This document shows, piece by piece, positions 55,228 through 64,000 of a stretch of 64,000 nucleotides of DNA. The translations under genes were made by a program, and so were the position numbers. The notes under the pieces are model-generated. The model had not been told where the DNA came from. It did no database searches and saw nothing but the letters and a program-made list of their open reading frames with translations. This stretch comes from Shimia aestuarii (lineage in GTDB: Bacteria; Pseudomonadota; Alphaproteobacteria; Rhodobacterales; Rhodobacteraceae): positions 1 through 64,000 of the forward strand of contig NZ_JAKVRD010000004.1 in the NCBI RefSeq assembly GCF_022814865.1, written 5' to 3'. Positions within the stretch are counted from its first letter, which is position 1. Each line of letters starts with the position of its first letter.

Positions 55228-55256
55228 GGCCGCTCATGGAGCGGCCTTTTCTATTT
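55228..55256 (+). terminator. intrinsic terminator after ftsZ
   Basis: GGCCGCTC pairs perfectly with GAGCGGCC over an ATG loop and is followed by TTTTCTATTT. It closes the ftsQ-ftsA-ftsZ transcript before lpxC. Confidence 0.9.
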
Positions 55257-55299
55257 AAAGCATAGGCTTACGCGTGCTTAAGCGACGTTCTGCCGATCT

Positions 55300-55328
55300 G
55301 TTACAAAGTTGTTTCAGTCGGTTACAAT
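55300..55328 (+). promoter_or_regulatory. candidate lpxC promoter with repeated GTTACAA
   Basis: GTTACAA occurs at 55300 and again at 55321, 21 bp apart. TTACAA (55301) and TACAAT (55323) have a 16-bp spacer and could be -35 and -10 boxes. Confidence 0.35.
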
Positions 55329-55410
55329 CTTTGAATTGAGCCTTTGAGGCCAAAGCTCTACTTCAGTGGGGCGTCACCATTGGGGGGTGGCGCGCCATTC
55401 GGAGAACAAC

Positions 55411-56331
55411 GTGCAGAAAACGGTCAAATCACCCATTCGTTTTACCGGGAAGGGACTCCATTCCGGGGAAACGGTGCGGATGACGATTCATCCTGCTTCG
55501 GCCGACTACGGAATCTGGTTCCGTCGGACCGATATTGCTTTGGGGGATGCATTGATCGCCGCGCGTTGGGATGTGGCCGAGCAAACACCGCTTTGTACGC
55601 GTATTCGGAATGAGGCTGGTGTTTCGGTCTCGACCATCGAACACGTGATGGCGGCGCTGGCTGGCACGGGGGTAAACAATGCCCTGATCGAGATCGATGG
55701 GCCGGAAGTGCCGATCCTGGACGGAAGCGCGGCCGATTTCGTGCATGCAATTCTCAAGATAGGCATCATGAAGCAGTCCGCGAATGTACGCGTGATTGAA
55801 GTGCTGGCTCCGGTGAGCGTAACGCGCGGCGATGCGACCGCGACGCTTGTTCCGGCAGATGAAATGCAGATCGACTTCCACATTGCGTTCGATGACGCGG
55901 CCATCGGTGTGCAACAGAAATCCCTCGTGCTTGCGAATGGGAGTTTTGTGCGTGAACTCTGTGATAGCCGAACTTTCTGTCGCAAGGCGGATGTGGACAC
56001 GATGCATGCCAATGGTCTTGCGCTTGGCGGCACGCTTGAAAACGCCGTCGTTGTGGACGGGGATGCCGTTCTGAGCCCCGGCGGGTTGCGTCATGAGGAT
56101 GAGGCCGTACGCCACAAGATGCTCGACGCCCTTGGGGATCTGGCATTGGCTGGTGCGCCGATCCTTGGCCGCTACACTGGGATTCGGGCAGGTCACGCCT
56201 TGACCAACGCGCTTCTTCGCGAGCTCTTCGCCACGCCTGGCGCGTTTCGGGTCCGCGAAGTCGATGCGAAAACCGCCGCTCGCCTGCCCGGTGCCGGTGT
56301 CCATCTCGAAGAATTTCCGGCAGTCGCCTGA
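55411..56331 (+). CDS. lpxC: UDP-3-O-acyl-N-acetylglucosamine deacetylase
   Basis: Committed step of lipid A synthesis, zinc-dependent, cytosolic. The N-terminus FTGKGLHSGETVRM, zinc residues in TIEHVMAALAG, then HKMLDALGDLALAG and the C-terminal AGHALTNALL are all present. The GTG at 55411 (GGAGAA upstream) gives the family N-terminus; 306 aa. Lies between ftsZ and bamD. Confidence 0.95.
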   Translation: MQKTVKSPIRFTGKGLHSGETVRMTIHPASADYGIWFRRTDIALGDALIAARWDVAEQTPLCTRIRNEAGVSVSTIEHVMAALAGTGVNNALIEIDGPEVPILDGSAADFVHAILKIGIMKQSANVRVIEVLAPVSVTRGDATATLVPADEMQIDFHIAFDDAAIGVQQKSLVLANGSFVRELCDSRTFCRKADVDTMHANGLALGGTLENAVVVDGDAVLSPGGLRHEDEAVRHKMLDALGDLALAGAPILGRYTGIRAGHALTNALLRELFATPGAFRVREVDAKTAARLPGAGVHLEEFPAVA

Positions 56332-56442
56332 TCCTGAACCGTTAAAAAACGCCAAATGCGTTTTGCACTGGAATTTTCTGTGCTAACAGCTTGGGGAAAG
56401 GGTGGGAATGTCCTGCCGAAACCGAACAAGAGGTTGTGCAGC

Positions 56443-57297
56443 ATGACAGGTGTCGGGCCGCGTTTTGGTGTGATCGGTGCGATCCTCGCTATCGCCATTC
56501 TTGCAGGTTGCAGTTCTAGCACCTCGGAGAAAGTGCGTGATGGCAAGATTCCGATCGAGAATTTTACTGCTGAGCAGATTTTCGAACGCGGTGAGTACGA
56601 GCTGAACGACAACGAAGCGGAAGAGGCCGCGTTCTATTTCTCTGAAGTAGAACGCCTCTATCCTTATTCGGAGTGGGCAAAACGTGCGTTGATCATGCAG
56701 GCGTTCTCTTTCCACAAAGCCAAGGACTACGAGAACAGCCGCGCGGCAGCCGAGCGTTTCATCGCCTTTTACCCGGCGGATGATGACGCGGCCTATGCGC
56801 AGTATCTTCTTGCGCTGACCTACTATGATCAGATCGACGAAGTTGGACGCGACCAGAAGCTGACCCTCGAAGCCCTTCAAGAGCTTCGCAAGCTGATCGA
56901 GACCTATCCCGATAGTGAATATGCGCGATCTGGCAAATTGAAGTTCGACCTTGCCTTTGACCATCTCGCCTCGAAGGAAATGGAAGTCGGACGGTACTAC
57001 TTGCGCCGTGAACACTTTGCTGCGGCGATCTCGCGCTTCCGTGTCGTGGTGGAAGATTTCCAGACAACGACACATACGCCCGAAGCGTTGCATCGACTCG
57101 TCGAAGCGTATCTCTCACTCGGCCTGACAAATGAAGCCCAAACCGCGGGTGCGATCCTTGGCTACAACTACCGGTCGACCCAATGGTATGATGATAGCTA
57201 CAAGCTACTGACGGGCCGCGGGCTCGAGCTTGAGGCGGCAGGGGATAGCTGGCTGCGTCGTGTCTATCGTCAGACAGTCAAAGGGGATTGGCTCTGA
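56443..57297 (+). CDS. bamD: outer membrane protein assembly factor BamD
   Basis: Lipoprotein of the BAM complex that inserts beta-barrel proteins. Signal peptide with lipobox LAGC (residues 22-25), then tetratricopeptide-like helices (AEQIFERGEYELNDNEAEEA in part; FIAFYPADDDAAYAQY; LIETYPDSEYA). 284 aa from the ATG at 56443, preceded by AAGAGGTT. Confidence 0.93.
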   Translation: MTGVGPRFGVIGAILAIAILAGCSSSTSEKVRDGKIPIENFTAEQIFERGEYELNDNEAEEAAFYFSEVERLYPYSEWAKRALIMQAFSFHKAKDYENSRAAAERFIAFYPADDDAAYAQYLLALTYYDQIDEVGRDQKLTLEALQELRKLIETYPDSEYARSGKLKFDLAFDHLASKEMEVGRYYLRREHFAAAISRFRVVVEDFQTTTHTPEALHRLVEAYLSLGLTNEAQTAGAILGYNYRSTQWYDDSYKLLTGRGLELEAAGDSWLRRVYRQTVKGDWL

Positions 57298-57327
57298 GCC
57301 ACTTAGGGCCAGGAAAGATCCACCATC

Positions 57328-58974
57328 ATGCTTCGCGCACTTGATATTCGGGATATGCTCATCATCGACCGGTTGGAACTTCTGTTCCAACCGGGCCTGA
57401 ACGTTCTGACTGGTGAAACTGGCGCGGGCAAATCGATTCTGCTCGACTCGCTCGGTTTCGTTCTGGGCTGGCGAGGACGTGCCGAGCTGGTCCGGCAGGG
57501 AGCAGAACAGGGAGAAGTGACCGCCGAGTTCGAGCTTACACCGGATCATCCCGCACATGGAGTGCTTGAAGAAGCGGGTCTTCCGATCAACGAAACCCTG
57601 ATCTTGCGGCGCGTGAACAGTCGCGATGGGCGCAAGACAGCTTGGGTCAACGATCGGCGCTGTTCTGGCGAGGTGTTGCGCCGCTTATCTGAGACGTTGG
57701 TTGAACTGCATGGTCAACATGATGATCGCGGCCTTCTGAACCCGCGCGGTCACCGGGAACTCCTCGATGCGTTTGCCGGTGTTGATGCCGAGAAACGCGC
57801 CACGCGTGAGGCTTGGGCCACACTAAGTAAAGCGCGCAAAGCGTTGTCAGCAGCTCAGGTCGAGATAGACGAGGCCAAGGCCGAAGAAGATTTCCTCCGC
57901 CATGCCGTGGCCGAGTTGGGGGATCTCGATCCGCAACCGGGAGAAGAGGCAGATCTCGACTCGCGCCGGCGCATGATGCAGGGCGCTGAGCGCTTGCGTG
58001 AAGACGTCACCCGTGCACATGCTGCCCTTGGCGGCGACGGCGCCGAAGGGGCGATCGGAGACGCGCTCCGCTGGCTCGAAGGCGCGCAAGGCGGGGCAGA
58101 AGGGCATCTTGATGCCCCCTTGGCGGCACTTGAACGGACCCTAACAGAACTTGGGGAGGCGGTTGAAGGGGTGGAGCGCTGTCTTGATGTGCTCACATTC
58201 AATCCGCACGAACTGGAAGAGACAGAAGAGCGTCTCTTTGCCATCCGAGCATTGGCGCGCAAGCACAATGTGGTGCCGGACGAGCTTGGTGCTTTTGCAG
58301 AAGACCTGCGCACGCGGCTCGACGCCGTGGACGCCGGGGCGGAGCGGTTAGAGAGCCTCTCCAAAGCGGTGACGGACGCAGAGCGGCGCTACGATAATGC
58401 GGCGGATGCGCTTGGAGCCGCGCGTCGCGGTGCAGCAGACCGGCTTGATACGGCAGTCATGACAGAGCTTGCTCCGCTCAAGATGGAGCGTGCAGTCTTT
58501 CAAACCGATTTCAGCGAGGCCACCCCCGGCCCAGACGGCAAGGAAGCAGTGGCCTTTACCGTTGCCACGAACCCCGGTGCGCCGGCAGGACCGATCGGCA
58601 AGATCGCGTCGGGTGGTGAACTGAGCCGTTTTCTCCTCGCACTCAAGGTCTGTCTGAGCCGCGATGATGCCGGGCTGACGATGATCTTTGACGAAATCGA
58701 CCGTGGCGTCGGTGGGGCGACGGCGGATGCCGTGGGTCGTCGGCTTTCCGCGCTTGCCGAAGGTGGACAAATCCTCGTGGTGACCCATTCCCCGCAGGTG
58801 GCGGCCCTCGGAGCACACCATTGGCGCGTCGAGAAGCAGGTAGTCGCGGATCAAACCATGTCCACCGTGGTGCCTCTCATGGGGGATGCTCGGGTCGATG
58901 AGGTGGCGCGGATGTTGGCCGGTGACACGATCACTGATGAAGCGCGCGCCGCAGCGCGGGCGTTGTTGGTGTAG
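57328..58974 (+). CDS. recN: DNA repair protein RecN
   Basis: SMC-like ATPase for double-strand break repair. Walker A GETGAGKSILLDSLGFVLG (shortened GETGAGKS), a long coiled coil, the ABC signature KIASGGELSRFLLALK and Walker B MIFDEIDRGVGG. 548 aa, usual. Follows bamD by 30 bp with AGGAAAG before the ATG. Confidence 0.96.
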   Translation: MLRALDIRDMLIIDRLELLFQPGLNVLTGETGAGKSILLDSLGFVLGWRGRAELVRQGAEQGEVTAEFELTPDHPAHGVLEEAGLPINETLILRRVNSRDGRKTAWVNDRRCSGEVLRRLSETLVELHGQHDDRGLLNPRGHRELLDAFAGVDAEKRATREAWATLSKARKALSAAQVEIDEAKAEEDFLRHAVAELGDLDPQPGEEADLDSRRRMMQGAERLREDVTRAHAALGGDGAEGAIGDALRWLEGAQGGAEGHLDAPLAALERTLTELGEAVEGVERCLDVLTFNPHELEETEERLFAIRALARKHNVVPDELGAFAEDLRTRLDAVDAGAERLESLSKAVTDAERRYDNAADALGAARRGAADRLDTAVMTELAPLKMERAVFQTDFSEATPGPDGKEAVAFTVATNPGAPAGPIGKIASGGELSRFLLALKVCLSRDDAGLTMIFDEIDRGVGGATADAVGRRLSALAEGGQILVVTHSPQVAALGAHHWRVEKQVVADQTMSTVVPLMGDARVDEVARMLAGDTITDEARAAARALLV

Positions 58975-59045
58975 CAGACGTACAGGCGTTGCCTTCGTGG
59001 CAGAGCACCGTAAGCTGGTGAGAGTTAGAACGAGGCCGCAGGGAC

Positions 59046-60734
59046 ATGTCCAATTCCATCCGATCTTTCCTGATGGACAGTGGCAAGAAGGCTGTGGCGC
59101 GGGCGCGCGACGGCTGGAGCGTCCTGATCGATAAGGGGCCAAGCCAGTTTCAGTTCTGGCTTATCAGTCTCGTCATCGGAATAGCCGCCGGGTTTGCTGC
59201 TCTGTTCTTTCGCAAGGGGATCGAGGCCTTGCAATCCGCGCTCTACGGGGTGGAAGACGTCAATCTTTTGCACAGCTATGCAGGAGATCTGCCGTGGTAT
59301 CTGCTTTTACTGATCCCAATTTGTGGCGGACTTGCGGTGGGAGTGATCCTTGACAGGTTCACAGATGATGCGCGCGTCCGGTCCGTTGCTGACGTGATCG
59401 AAGGGGCCGCGCTGAATGAGGGGCGCGTCGAGAAGAAAGAAGGAATCGCCTCAGCACTGGCGTCTCTCATAACGCTTAGTTCCGGTGGTTCCTCCGGACG
59501 CGAAGGCCCAGTGGTGCATATGGCAGCTGTCATTTCGTCTTGGGTGAGTAACCGCATTTCAGCAGATGGGGTCACAGGGCGCGACCTACTGGGCTGCGCG
59601 GTTGCGGCGGCGGTGTCGGCGTCTTTCAATGCGCCGATTGCGGGGGCCTTGTTCGCGTTGGAGGTGGTGTTACGGCATTTCGCGGTGCATGCCTTTGCGC
59701 CGATTGTCATTGCTTCGGTCGCAGGCACCGTTATCAACCGGATCGAATTTGGCGGCGTCACCGAGTTTCACCTGCCGGACACGACCACGCTTCAGTTCTA
59801 CCAAGAGCTTCCAGCCTTTCTTTTGTTGGGGGCGGTCTGTGGCTTTGTGGCGGTCGCGCTCATGTGGACGATCTTCTGGGCCGAGGATATTGGCAACCAG
59901 TTGCGCGACCGGACTGGGTTGCCGCGCTGGCTTCGCCCGGCACTCTCTGGTGCGCTTCTTGGAGGGCTGGCGATCTGGTTTCCGCATATTATCGGGGTCG
60001 GGTATGAGACAACCTCGCTTGCTCTCACGGGGGAGCTTGTCCTGCACAATGCGGTGATCTTTGCCGTGCTGAAAGTCATCGCCGTATCGATCACGATGGC
60101 CGGGCGGATGGGGGGCGGGGTCTTTTCTCCGGCGCTCATGGTTGGCGCTTTGACCGGCCTTGCATTTGGCCTCATCGCGACGAGCGTTTTCCCGGAAGTG
60201 TCTGGAAGCGTGACACTTTATGCCCTTGCAGGTATGGGCGCCGTCGCTGCGGCGGTGTTAGGTGCGCCGATCTCGACAACGCTGATCGTCTTCGAGTTGA
60301 CCGGCGACTGGCAGACTGGGATTGCGGTCATGGTGTGTGTGTCGATCTCGACCGCGCTTGGGTCGCGGCTTGTCGATCGGTCCTTCTTTCTCAGCCAATT
60401 GGAGCGCCGCAATGTCCATGTTGCAGCCGGGCCGCAGGCCTATCTCCTGTCGATGTTCCGGGTCGCCAGCGTTATGCGGGCCAAGGACGATCCGCGTGCA
60501 GCGTCGGAAGATGCCTGCTGGGATATGATCGGCGAAGGGGTCTATGTCGATGGCAACGCGACGCTCGAGGCGGCGATGCCGATCTTCGACAAGGCGGGGG
60601 TGCTGTTCATCCCTGTGGTGACGCTCTCGGGAGAGGATCAAGCGCCGGAACTTTGGGGCGCGCTTTATCAGGTGGATGCCCTGCGTGCCTACAACCGGGC
60701 CCTTGCCGCGACGGCGGCTGAGGAACACAGCTAG
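59046..60734 (+). CDS. ClC family chloride channel or transporter
   Basis: 562 aa. Membrane part with the conserved selectivity segments GGSSGREGPVVHM (gating glutamate in GREGP, so probably a H+/Cl- antiporter or channel with an intact gate) and GGVFSPALMVGALTG. C-terminal CBS-like region from about residue 450. Single gene between recN and DUF427. Confidence 0.92.
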   Translation: MSNSIRSFLMDSGKKAVARARDGWSVLIDKGPSQFQFWLISLVIGIAAGFAALFFRKGIEALQSALYGVEDVNLLHSYAGDLPWYLLLLIPICGGLAVGVILDRFTDDARVRSVADVIEGAALNEGRVEKKEGIASALASLITLSSGGSSGREGPVVHMAAVISSWVSNRISADGVTGRDLLGCAVAAAVSASFNAPIAGALFALEVVLRHFAVHAFAPIVIASVAGTVINRIEFGGVTEFHLPDTTTLQFYQELPAFLLLGAVCGFVAVALMWTIFWAEDIGNQLRDRTGLPRWLRPALSGALLGGLAIWFPHIIGVGYETTSLALTGELVLHNAVIFAVLKVIAVSITMAGRMGGGVFSPALMVGALTGLAFGLIATSVFPEVSGSVTLYALAGMGAVAAAVLGAPISTTLIVFELTGDWQTGIAVMVCVSISTALGSRLVDRSFFLSQLERRNVHVAAGPQAYLLSMFRVASVMRAKDDPRAASEDACWDMIGEGVYVDGNATLEAAMPIFDKAGVLFIPVVTLSGEDQAPELWGALYQVDALRAYNRALAATAAEEHS

Positions 60735-60736
60735 AG

Positions 60737-60763
60737 CAAAAAGACCCCCGAAATCGGGGGTCT
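60737..60763 (-). terminator. terminator between ClC and the DUF427 gene
   Basis: AGACCCCCGA pairs perfectly with TCGGGGGTCT over AA. On the minus strand five T follow, so it ends the DUF427 transcript; it lies 3 bp after the ClC stop and may also serve that gene. Confidence 0.85.
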
Positions 60764-60809
60764 GTATCACGTCGGTATTACGTCGGTATTGCGACTGTGC
60801 GGATTTCGG
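60762..60809 (-). repeat. dispersed 11-bp-unit repeat, copy 3
   Basis: On the minus strand: CCGAAATCCGCACAG, CGCA, then ATACCGACGTA, ATACCGACGTG, ATACAG. The flank matches copy 2 and the end matches copy 1. It lies between the DUF427 gene and its terminator hairpin. Confidence 0.75.
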
Positions 60810-60824
60810 CCCTAGCGTTGTGGG

Positions 60825-61169
60825 TTAGATCCGCTCGACGGTCACGAGGTCACTTTGGGCAAAAGCGAGAAGGCCTTTGATCCGGTCGGCGTCCTCGATC
60901 GGATTCTCATAGCTCCAGGCGGCGTTTTGGATCGTCGTGCTTTTGGTGACGATGGAGAAGTAGCTTGCATCGCCCTTGTGGGGGCAATGGGTCGTATGAT
61001 CGCTCTCGTCGAGGAATGCCATCGCGATATCTTCGCGCGGGAAATAGATCACGGGTGCCAGATCGCCCTCGCTCAGTTCGAGTGCGTTGGCGCTCTCGCC
61101 CAAGACAGCGCCACCAGCGCGAACGCTCCAATTGCCTTCCGCTTTGCGGATCGTGATCTTCTTACCCAT
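60825..61169 (-). CDS. DUF427 family protein
   Basis: 114 aa; family of small, mostly beta-sheet bacterial proteins of unknown function. Characteristic are VIYFPREDIAMAFLDESD, THCPHKGDASYFSI and AWSYENPIEDADRIKG, which mark DUF427 clearly. Ends at the repeat/terminator pair. Cytosolic by lack of any signal. Confidence 0.9.
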   Translation of the reverse strand: MGKKITIRKAEGNWSVRAGGAVLGESANALELSEGDLAPVIYFPREDIAMAFLDESDHTTHCPHKGDASYFSIVTKSTTIQNAAWSYENPIEDADRIKGLLAFAQSDLVTVERI

Positions 61170-61271
61170 GCATCTTATCCCCTCGGTTCAAGGTAGCGCC
61201 ATTTTCGCGGTGCGACGTGACAGGAACGTGTCACAGCCCATGATCCCGGGCGGTATTGCCAACGGTTCGGA

Positions 61272-63071
61272 TCAGAGCGGCGCGGTCGCGCGATCCAACC
61301 ACATTTCCGTGGAAGACGCCACCCTGCCGCGCAGCACGCGACGACACGTCTCATGGTAGGAATCGAGCCATTTTACCTCGACGCTCGAAAGCATGCCGGG
61401 GTCGATCAGGCGACGGTCGATAGGGCAATAGGTCAGGGTGCGCAGTTGCAGCATCTTGCGATGGGCGTCCCCCCCTGGAAGGGCCGGGGCCTCTTCGACA
61501 ACGACAAGGTTTTCGATGCGGATACCGAACGCACCGGGGCGATAATAGCCCGGTTCATTCGACAGGATCATGCCCGGCTCAAGAGGCACATCCGAGAGGC
61601 GCGAGAAACGCTGCGGGCCTTCGTGGACACAAAGATAGACCCCGACGCCATGGCCGACACCATGATCGAAATCGAGCCCGGCTTCCCAGAGCGGGATGCG
61701 TCCGATCGCATCAAGGTTTTGACCCGCAAGGCCGCGTGGAAAGCGCAGGCGGGAAATTCCGATCATGCCCTTGAGGACCCGGGTGAAGGCTTCGCGTTCG
61801 GCGTCGCCGGGCGTGCCGATGGGGAGGGTGCGGGTAATGTCGGTGGTGCCGTCGCGATACTGTCCGCCACTGTCGAGGACAAGAAGATCGCCCTTGGCCA
61901 GGGTGCGGTTGGTTTCTTCCGTTACGCGGTAGTGGATGACGGCGCCATGCGGGCCAGTTCCGGCAATGGTGTCAAAACTGATGTCGAGTAGCGCATTGGT
62001 GGCGCGGCGGCTCTCTTCAAGTTTGCGCACCACGTCGATCTCGGTGATGCCGGTTTCGGCCGCGTCGTCAAACCAAGCGAGGAAATCGCACATGGCCGCA
62101 CCGTCGCGCAAATGCGCCTCGGTTGTGCCGGCGATCTCGGTGGCGTTCTTGCGCGCCTTGGGCAGGGCGCAAAGATCGCTGCCCCACTGGAGCGTGATCC
62201 CGGCCTCAACCAATGTTTCGGCCAGCAGCACGGGTGTTGTCACCTTGTCGAGGCGGACAGGCCCGTCGAGGCTTCGCAGTGTCGGGCGTAGCACGTCGGG
62301 TGCGTGCACGCGTACCGCGTCGCCGAGATGATCCTCGAGCGTCTCGAGCTTGACCGGGTCCATAAAGAGGTCGACTGAGCTGTCGCTGTGCAGGAGCGCG
62401 AAACTATGCGCGATCGGGTTGCGGGGAATATCCTGGCCGCGAATGTTAAGAAGCCAGGCGATGGAATCCGGTTGGGTCAGGAGGGTGCAGGCCTGCCCGG
62501 CGTCGGCCAACTGCGCCGCGAGGCGGGCGCGCTTTTCGGAATGCGGCTCGCCTGCGAACTCGAGCGGTTGCGCGATGGCAGGGGCGGTGGGCGGATCAGG
62601 CTGGTCCTCCCAGATACGGTCGACCATGTTGGCGCTTCCAACGAGCGCGATCCCACTATCTCGGAGCGTTTTTTCGAGAGACTCGATCTGGCCCACGGTA
62701 TGTAGCCACGGGTCAAAGCCGATACGGGCGCTGCCTTGCACTTCGCGCAGGAGCCAATCGCCCAGAGTCAGTTCGGGCCAATCGAGCGGTGTAAAGCAGT
62801 CAGCGACCTGTGCCTTGACCTGTTCTCGGTAGCGCCCATCGACAAAGACACCGGCCTTGTCGGCAAGGATCACGGCAAACCCCGCCGAGCCGGTAAACCC
62901 TGTGAGCCAGGCAAGGCGTTCGTCATGGGCGGCGACGTATTCCCCCTGATGGGCGTCGGCGCGTGGTACGATGAACCCGTCAAGCCCTTCTTGGGTCAGC
63001 GTCTCGCGCAGGCGGGCGAGACGGGGCGGGCCTTGATCCGGGCGGGTGGTTGCGGTGAAATCCTGGAACAT
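61272..63071 (-). CDS. Xaa-Pro aminopeptidase (M24B family)
   Basis: Dinuclear-metal peptidase removing N-terminal residues before proline. Long N-terminal creatinase-like domains (about residues 1-310) and a C-terminal pita-bread domain with metal ligands in LDSGGQYRDGTTDITRT, VGHGVG and LSNEPGYY. 599 aa, the long eukaryote-like form common in alphaproteobacteria. The start at 63071 follows TGGAGAAAG; the extension to 63230 runs through the repeat. Confidence 0.93.
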   Translation of the reverse strand: MFQDFTATTRPDQGPPRLARLRETLTQEGLDGFIVPRADAHQGEYVAAHDERLAWLTGFTGSAGFAVILADKAGVFVDGRYREQVKAQVADCFTPLDWPELTLGDWLLREVQGSARIGFDPWLHTVGQIESLEKTLRDSGIALVGSANMVDRIWEDQPDPPTAPAIAQPLEFAGEPHSEKRARLAAQLADAGQACTLLTQPDSIAWLLNIRGQDIPRNPIAHSFALLHSDSSVDLFMDPVKLETLEDHLGDAVRVHAPDVLRPTLRSLDGPVRLDKVTTPVLLAETLVEAGITLQWGSDLCALPKARKNATEIAGTTEAHLRDGAAMCDFLAWFDDAAETGITEIDVVRKLEESRRATNALLDISFDTIAGTGPHGAVIHYRVTEETNRTLAKGDLLVLDSGGQYRDGTTDITRTLPIGTPGDAEREAFTRVLKGMIGISRLRFPRGLAGQNLDAIGRIPLWEAGLDFDHGVGHGVGVYLCVHEGPQRFSRLSDVPLEPGMILSNEPGYYRPGAFGIRIENLVVVEEAPALPGGDAHRKMLQLRTLTYCPIDRRLIDPGMLSSVEVKWLDSYHETCRRVLRGRVASSTEMWLDRATAPL

Positions 63072-63095
63072 CTGTCTTTCTCCAGAGCCGGTTTG

Positions 63096-63126
63096 CTCTT
63101 CCTCTTGCCCAAAATATCCCGGGGTG
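63096..63126 (-). repeat. GGGATATTT-type intergenic element, copy B
   Basis: On the minus strand CACCCCGGGATATTT is followed by TGGGCAAGAGGAAGAG, matching copy A at 22365-22399 in the core. It lies between cobT and the aminopeptidase gene, directly upstream of the latter's ribosome binding site, and is preceded by the hairpin at 63129-63146. Confidence 0.6.
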
Positions 63127-63128
63127 AA

Positions 63129-63146
63129 TGGCCGCTTCTGCGGCCA
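63129..63146 (-). other. hairpin between cobT and the aminopeptidase gene
   Basis: TGGCCGC pairs perfectly with GCGGCCA over four bases, 17 bp after the cobT stop; no T-run follows. It adjoins copy B of the GGGATATTT element. Confidence 0.55.
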
Positions 63147-63162
63147 GAGGGGCTGGCCCCTT

Positions 63163-64000
63163 CTACCCCGCCTTGCGCATCCCGAGCACGCGGGCGCGTT
63201 TGCGCGGATCGCTGTCAAACAGGCTGGCAAGCTGTTCGGTCATCGCCCCGGCAAGTTGTTCGACATCCGTGATGGTGACCGCGCGTTCATAATAGCGCGT
63301 CACGTCATGTCCGATGCCGATGGCGAGAAGCTCAACCGCCTTGCGTTTCTCAACCATGGCGATGACATCGCGCAGGTGTTTTTCGAGGTAGTTGGCCGGG
63401 TTGACCGAAAGCGTCGAGTCGTCGACCGGCGCCCCGTCCGAAATCACCATGAGGATCTTACGCGCCTCGCGGCGGGCGACCATGCGGCGGTGCGCCCATT
63501 CAAGCGCCTCGCCGTCGATGTTTTCCTTCAGAAGCCCCTCTTTCATCATCAGACCGAGGTTCACATGGCTGCGCCGCCAAGGGGCGTCGGCGGATTTGTA
63601 GATGATGTGGCGCAGGTCGTTGAGGCGGCCCGGTTGTTGCGGACGGCCTTCGTTAAGCCATTTCTCACGGCTCTGGCCGCCTTTCCACGCGCGTGTGGTG
63701 AAGCCGAGGATCTCGACCTTGACGTTGCAGCGTTCAAGCGTGCGGGCCAGAACGTCGGCGCAGATGGCCGCGATGGAGATTGGGCGGCCGCGCATGGAAC
63801 CGGAGTTGTCGAGCAGCAGCGTCACCACCGTGTCGCGGAACTCGGTGTCTTTCTCGACCTTAAAGGAAAGCGGCGTCGTCGGGTTGGCGACCACGCGGGC
63901 AAGACGGCCCGCATCGAGGATGCCTTCCTCGAGGTCGAATTCCCACGAGCGGTTCTGTTGTGCCTGAAGGCGGCGCTGGAGCTTGTTGGCAAGACGGCCC
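63163..64000 (-). CDS. cobT: cobaltochelatase subunit CobT, C-terminal part (runs off the right edge)
   Basis: CobT works with CobS and CobN to insert cobalt in the aerobic cobalamin pathway. The window holds the C-terminal 279 codons. Present are [19 protein letters not shown] and [10 protein letters not shown], then the von Willebrand factor A domain with [13 protein letters not shown] and a late SDGAPVDD. The 5' part lies beyond base 64000. Confidence 0.94.
   Translation of the reverse strand, partial: GRLANKLQRRLQAQQNRSWEFDLEEGILDAGRLARVVANPTTPLSFKVEKDTEFRDTVVTLLLDNSGSMRGRPISIAAICADVLARTLERCNVKVEILGFTTRAWKGGQSREKWLNEGRPQQPGRLNDLRHIIYKSADAPWRRSHVNLGLMMKEGLLKENIDGEALEWAHRRMVARREARKILMVISDGAPVDDSTLSVNPANYLEKHLRDVIAMVEKRKAVELLAIGIGHDVTRYYERAVTITDVEQLAGAMTEQLASLFDSDPRKRARVLGMRKAG

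Overview
The window is a chromosomal segment from an alphaproteobacterium, most likely of the Rhodobacteraceae (Rhodobacterales). Grounds: high GC; a ctaC-ctaB-small membrane protein-ctaG-ctaE cluster followed by a SURF1 gene and thrC; lysC next to ptsP; DUF2484, DUF1178 and EcsC family genes; CobT of aerobic cobalamin synthesis; an alphaproteobacterial FtsZ tail; and a GGGATATTT-type intergenic element I know from this group. No rRNA, tRNA, CRISPR array, IS element or prophage was seen. Species assignment is inference.

Layout. 1-7.8 kb, minus strand: scoB/scoA (3-oxoacid CoA-transferase), an exported L,D-transpeptidase, topA, dprA and tldD. 7.8-17.7 kb, plus strand: the aa3 cytochrome c oxidase operon with assembly factors, surf1, thrC, an M16 peptidase, a GNAT acetyltransferase, a periplasmic metallo-beta-lactamase-fold protein and a GlcD-type FAD dehydrogenase. 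A perfect FNR-type box lies in the tldD/ctaC divergent region. 17.8-31 kb, mixed strands: apt, a 38-aa protein, a ribbon-helix-helix regulator, a LysE exporter, mtnP, a SulP transporter, a flavin reductase, GNAT and EcsC genes, two paralogous small exported proteins, then a minus-strand run NUDIX-DUF1178-SDR-lysC-ptsP.

31.6-59 kb is the division and cell wall (dcw) cluster: mraZ-rsmH-ftsL-ftsI-murE-murF-mraY / island / murD / (opposite-strand flavoprotein) / ftsW-murG-murC-permease-DUF2484 x2-murB-ddl-ftsQ-ftsA-ftsZ, then lpxC, bamD and recN. Mur enzymes make and MraY/MurG lipid-link the peptidoglycan precursor; FtsW/FtsI polymerise and cross-link it at the ring built by FtsZ/FtsA and linked through FtsQ/FtsL. 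59-64 kb carries a ClC chloride channel protein, DUF427, an M24 aminopeptidase and the 3' part of cobT.

The most unusual segment is 39.3-40.6 kb. Between mraY and murD sits a lower-GC island with a DUF2019 protein, a decayed C-terminal half of what looks like an AHH-family nuclease toxin (one in-frame stop), and an intact Imm11/DUF1629-like immunity gene. I read it as a fossil of a polymorphic toxin-immunity locus inside the dcw cluster. Two repeat families also deserve attention: a roughly 45-bp element built on an 11-bp unit (three copies, at 0.1, 40.9 and 60.8 kb), and a GGGATATTT...GCAAGAGGAAGAG element (two copies).
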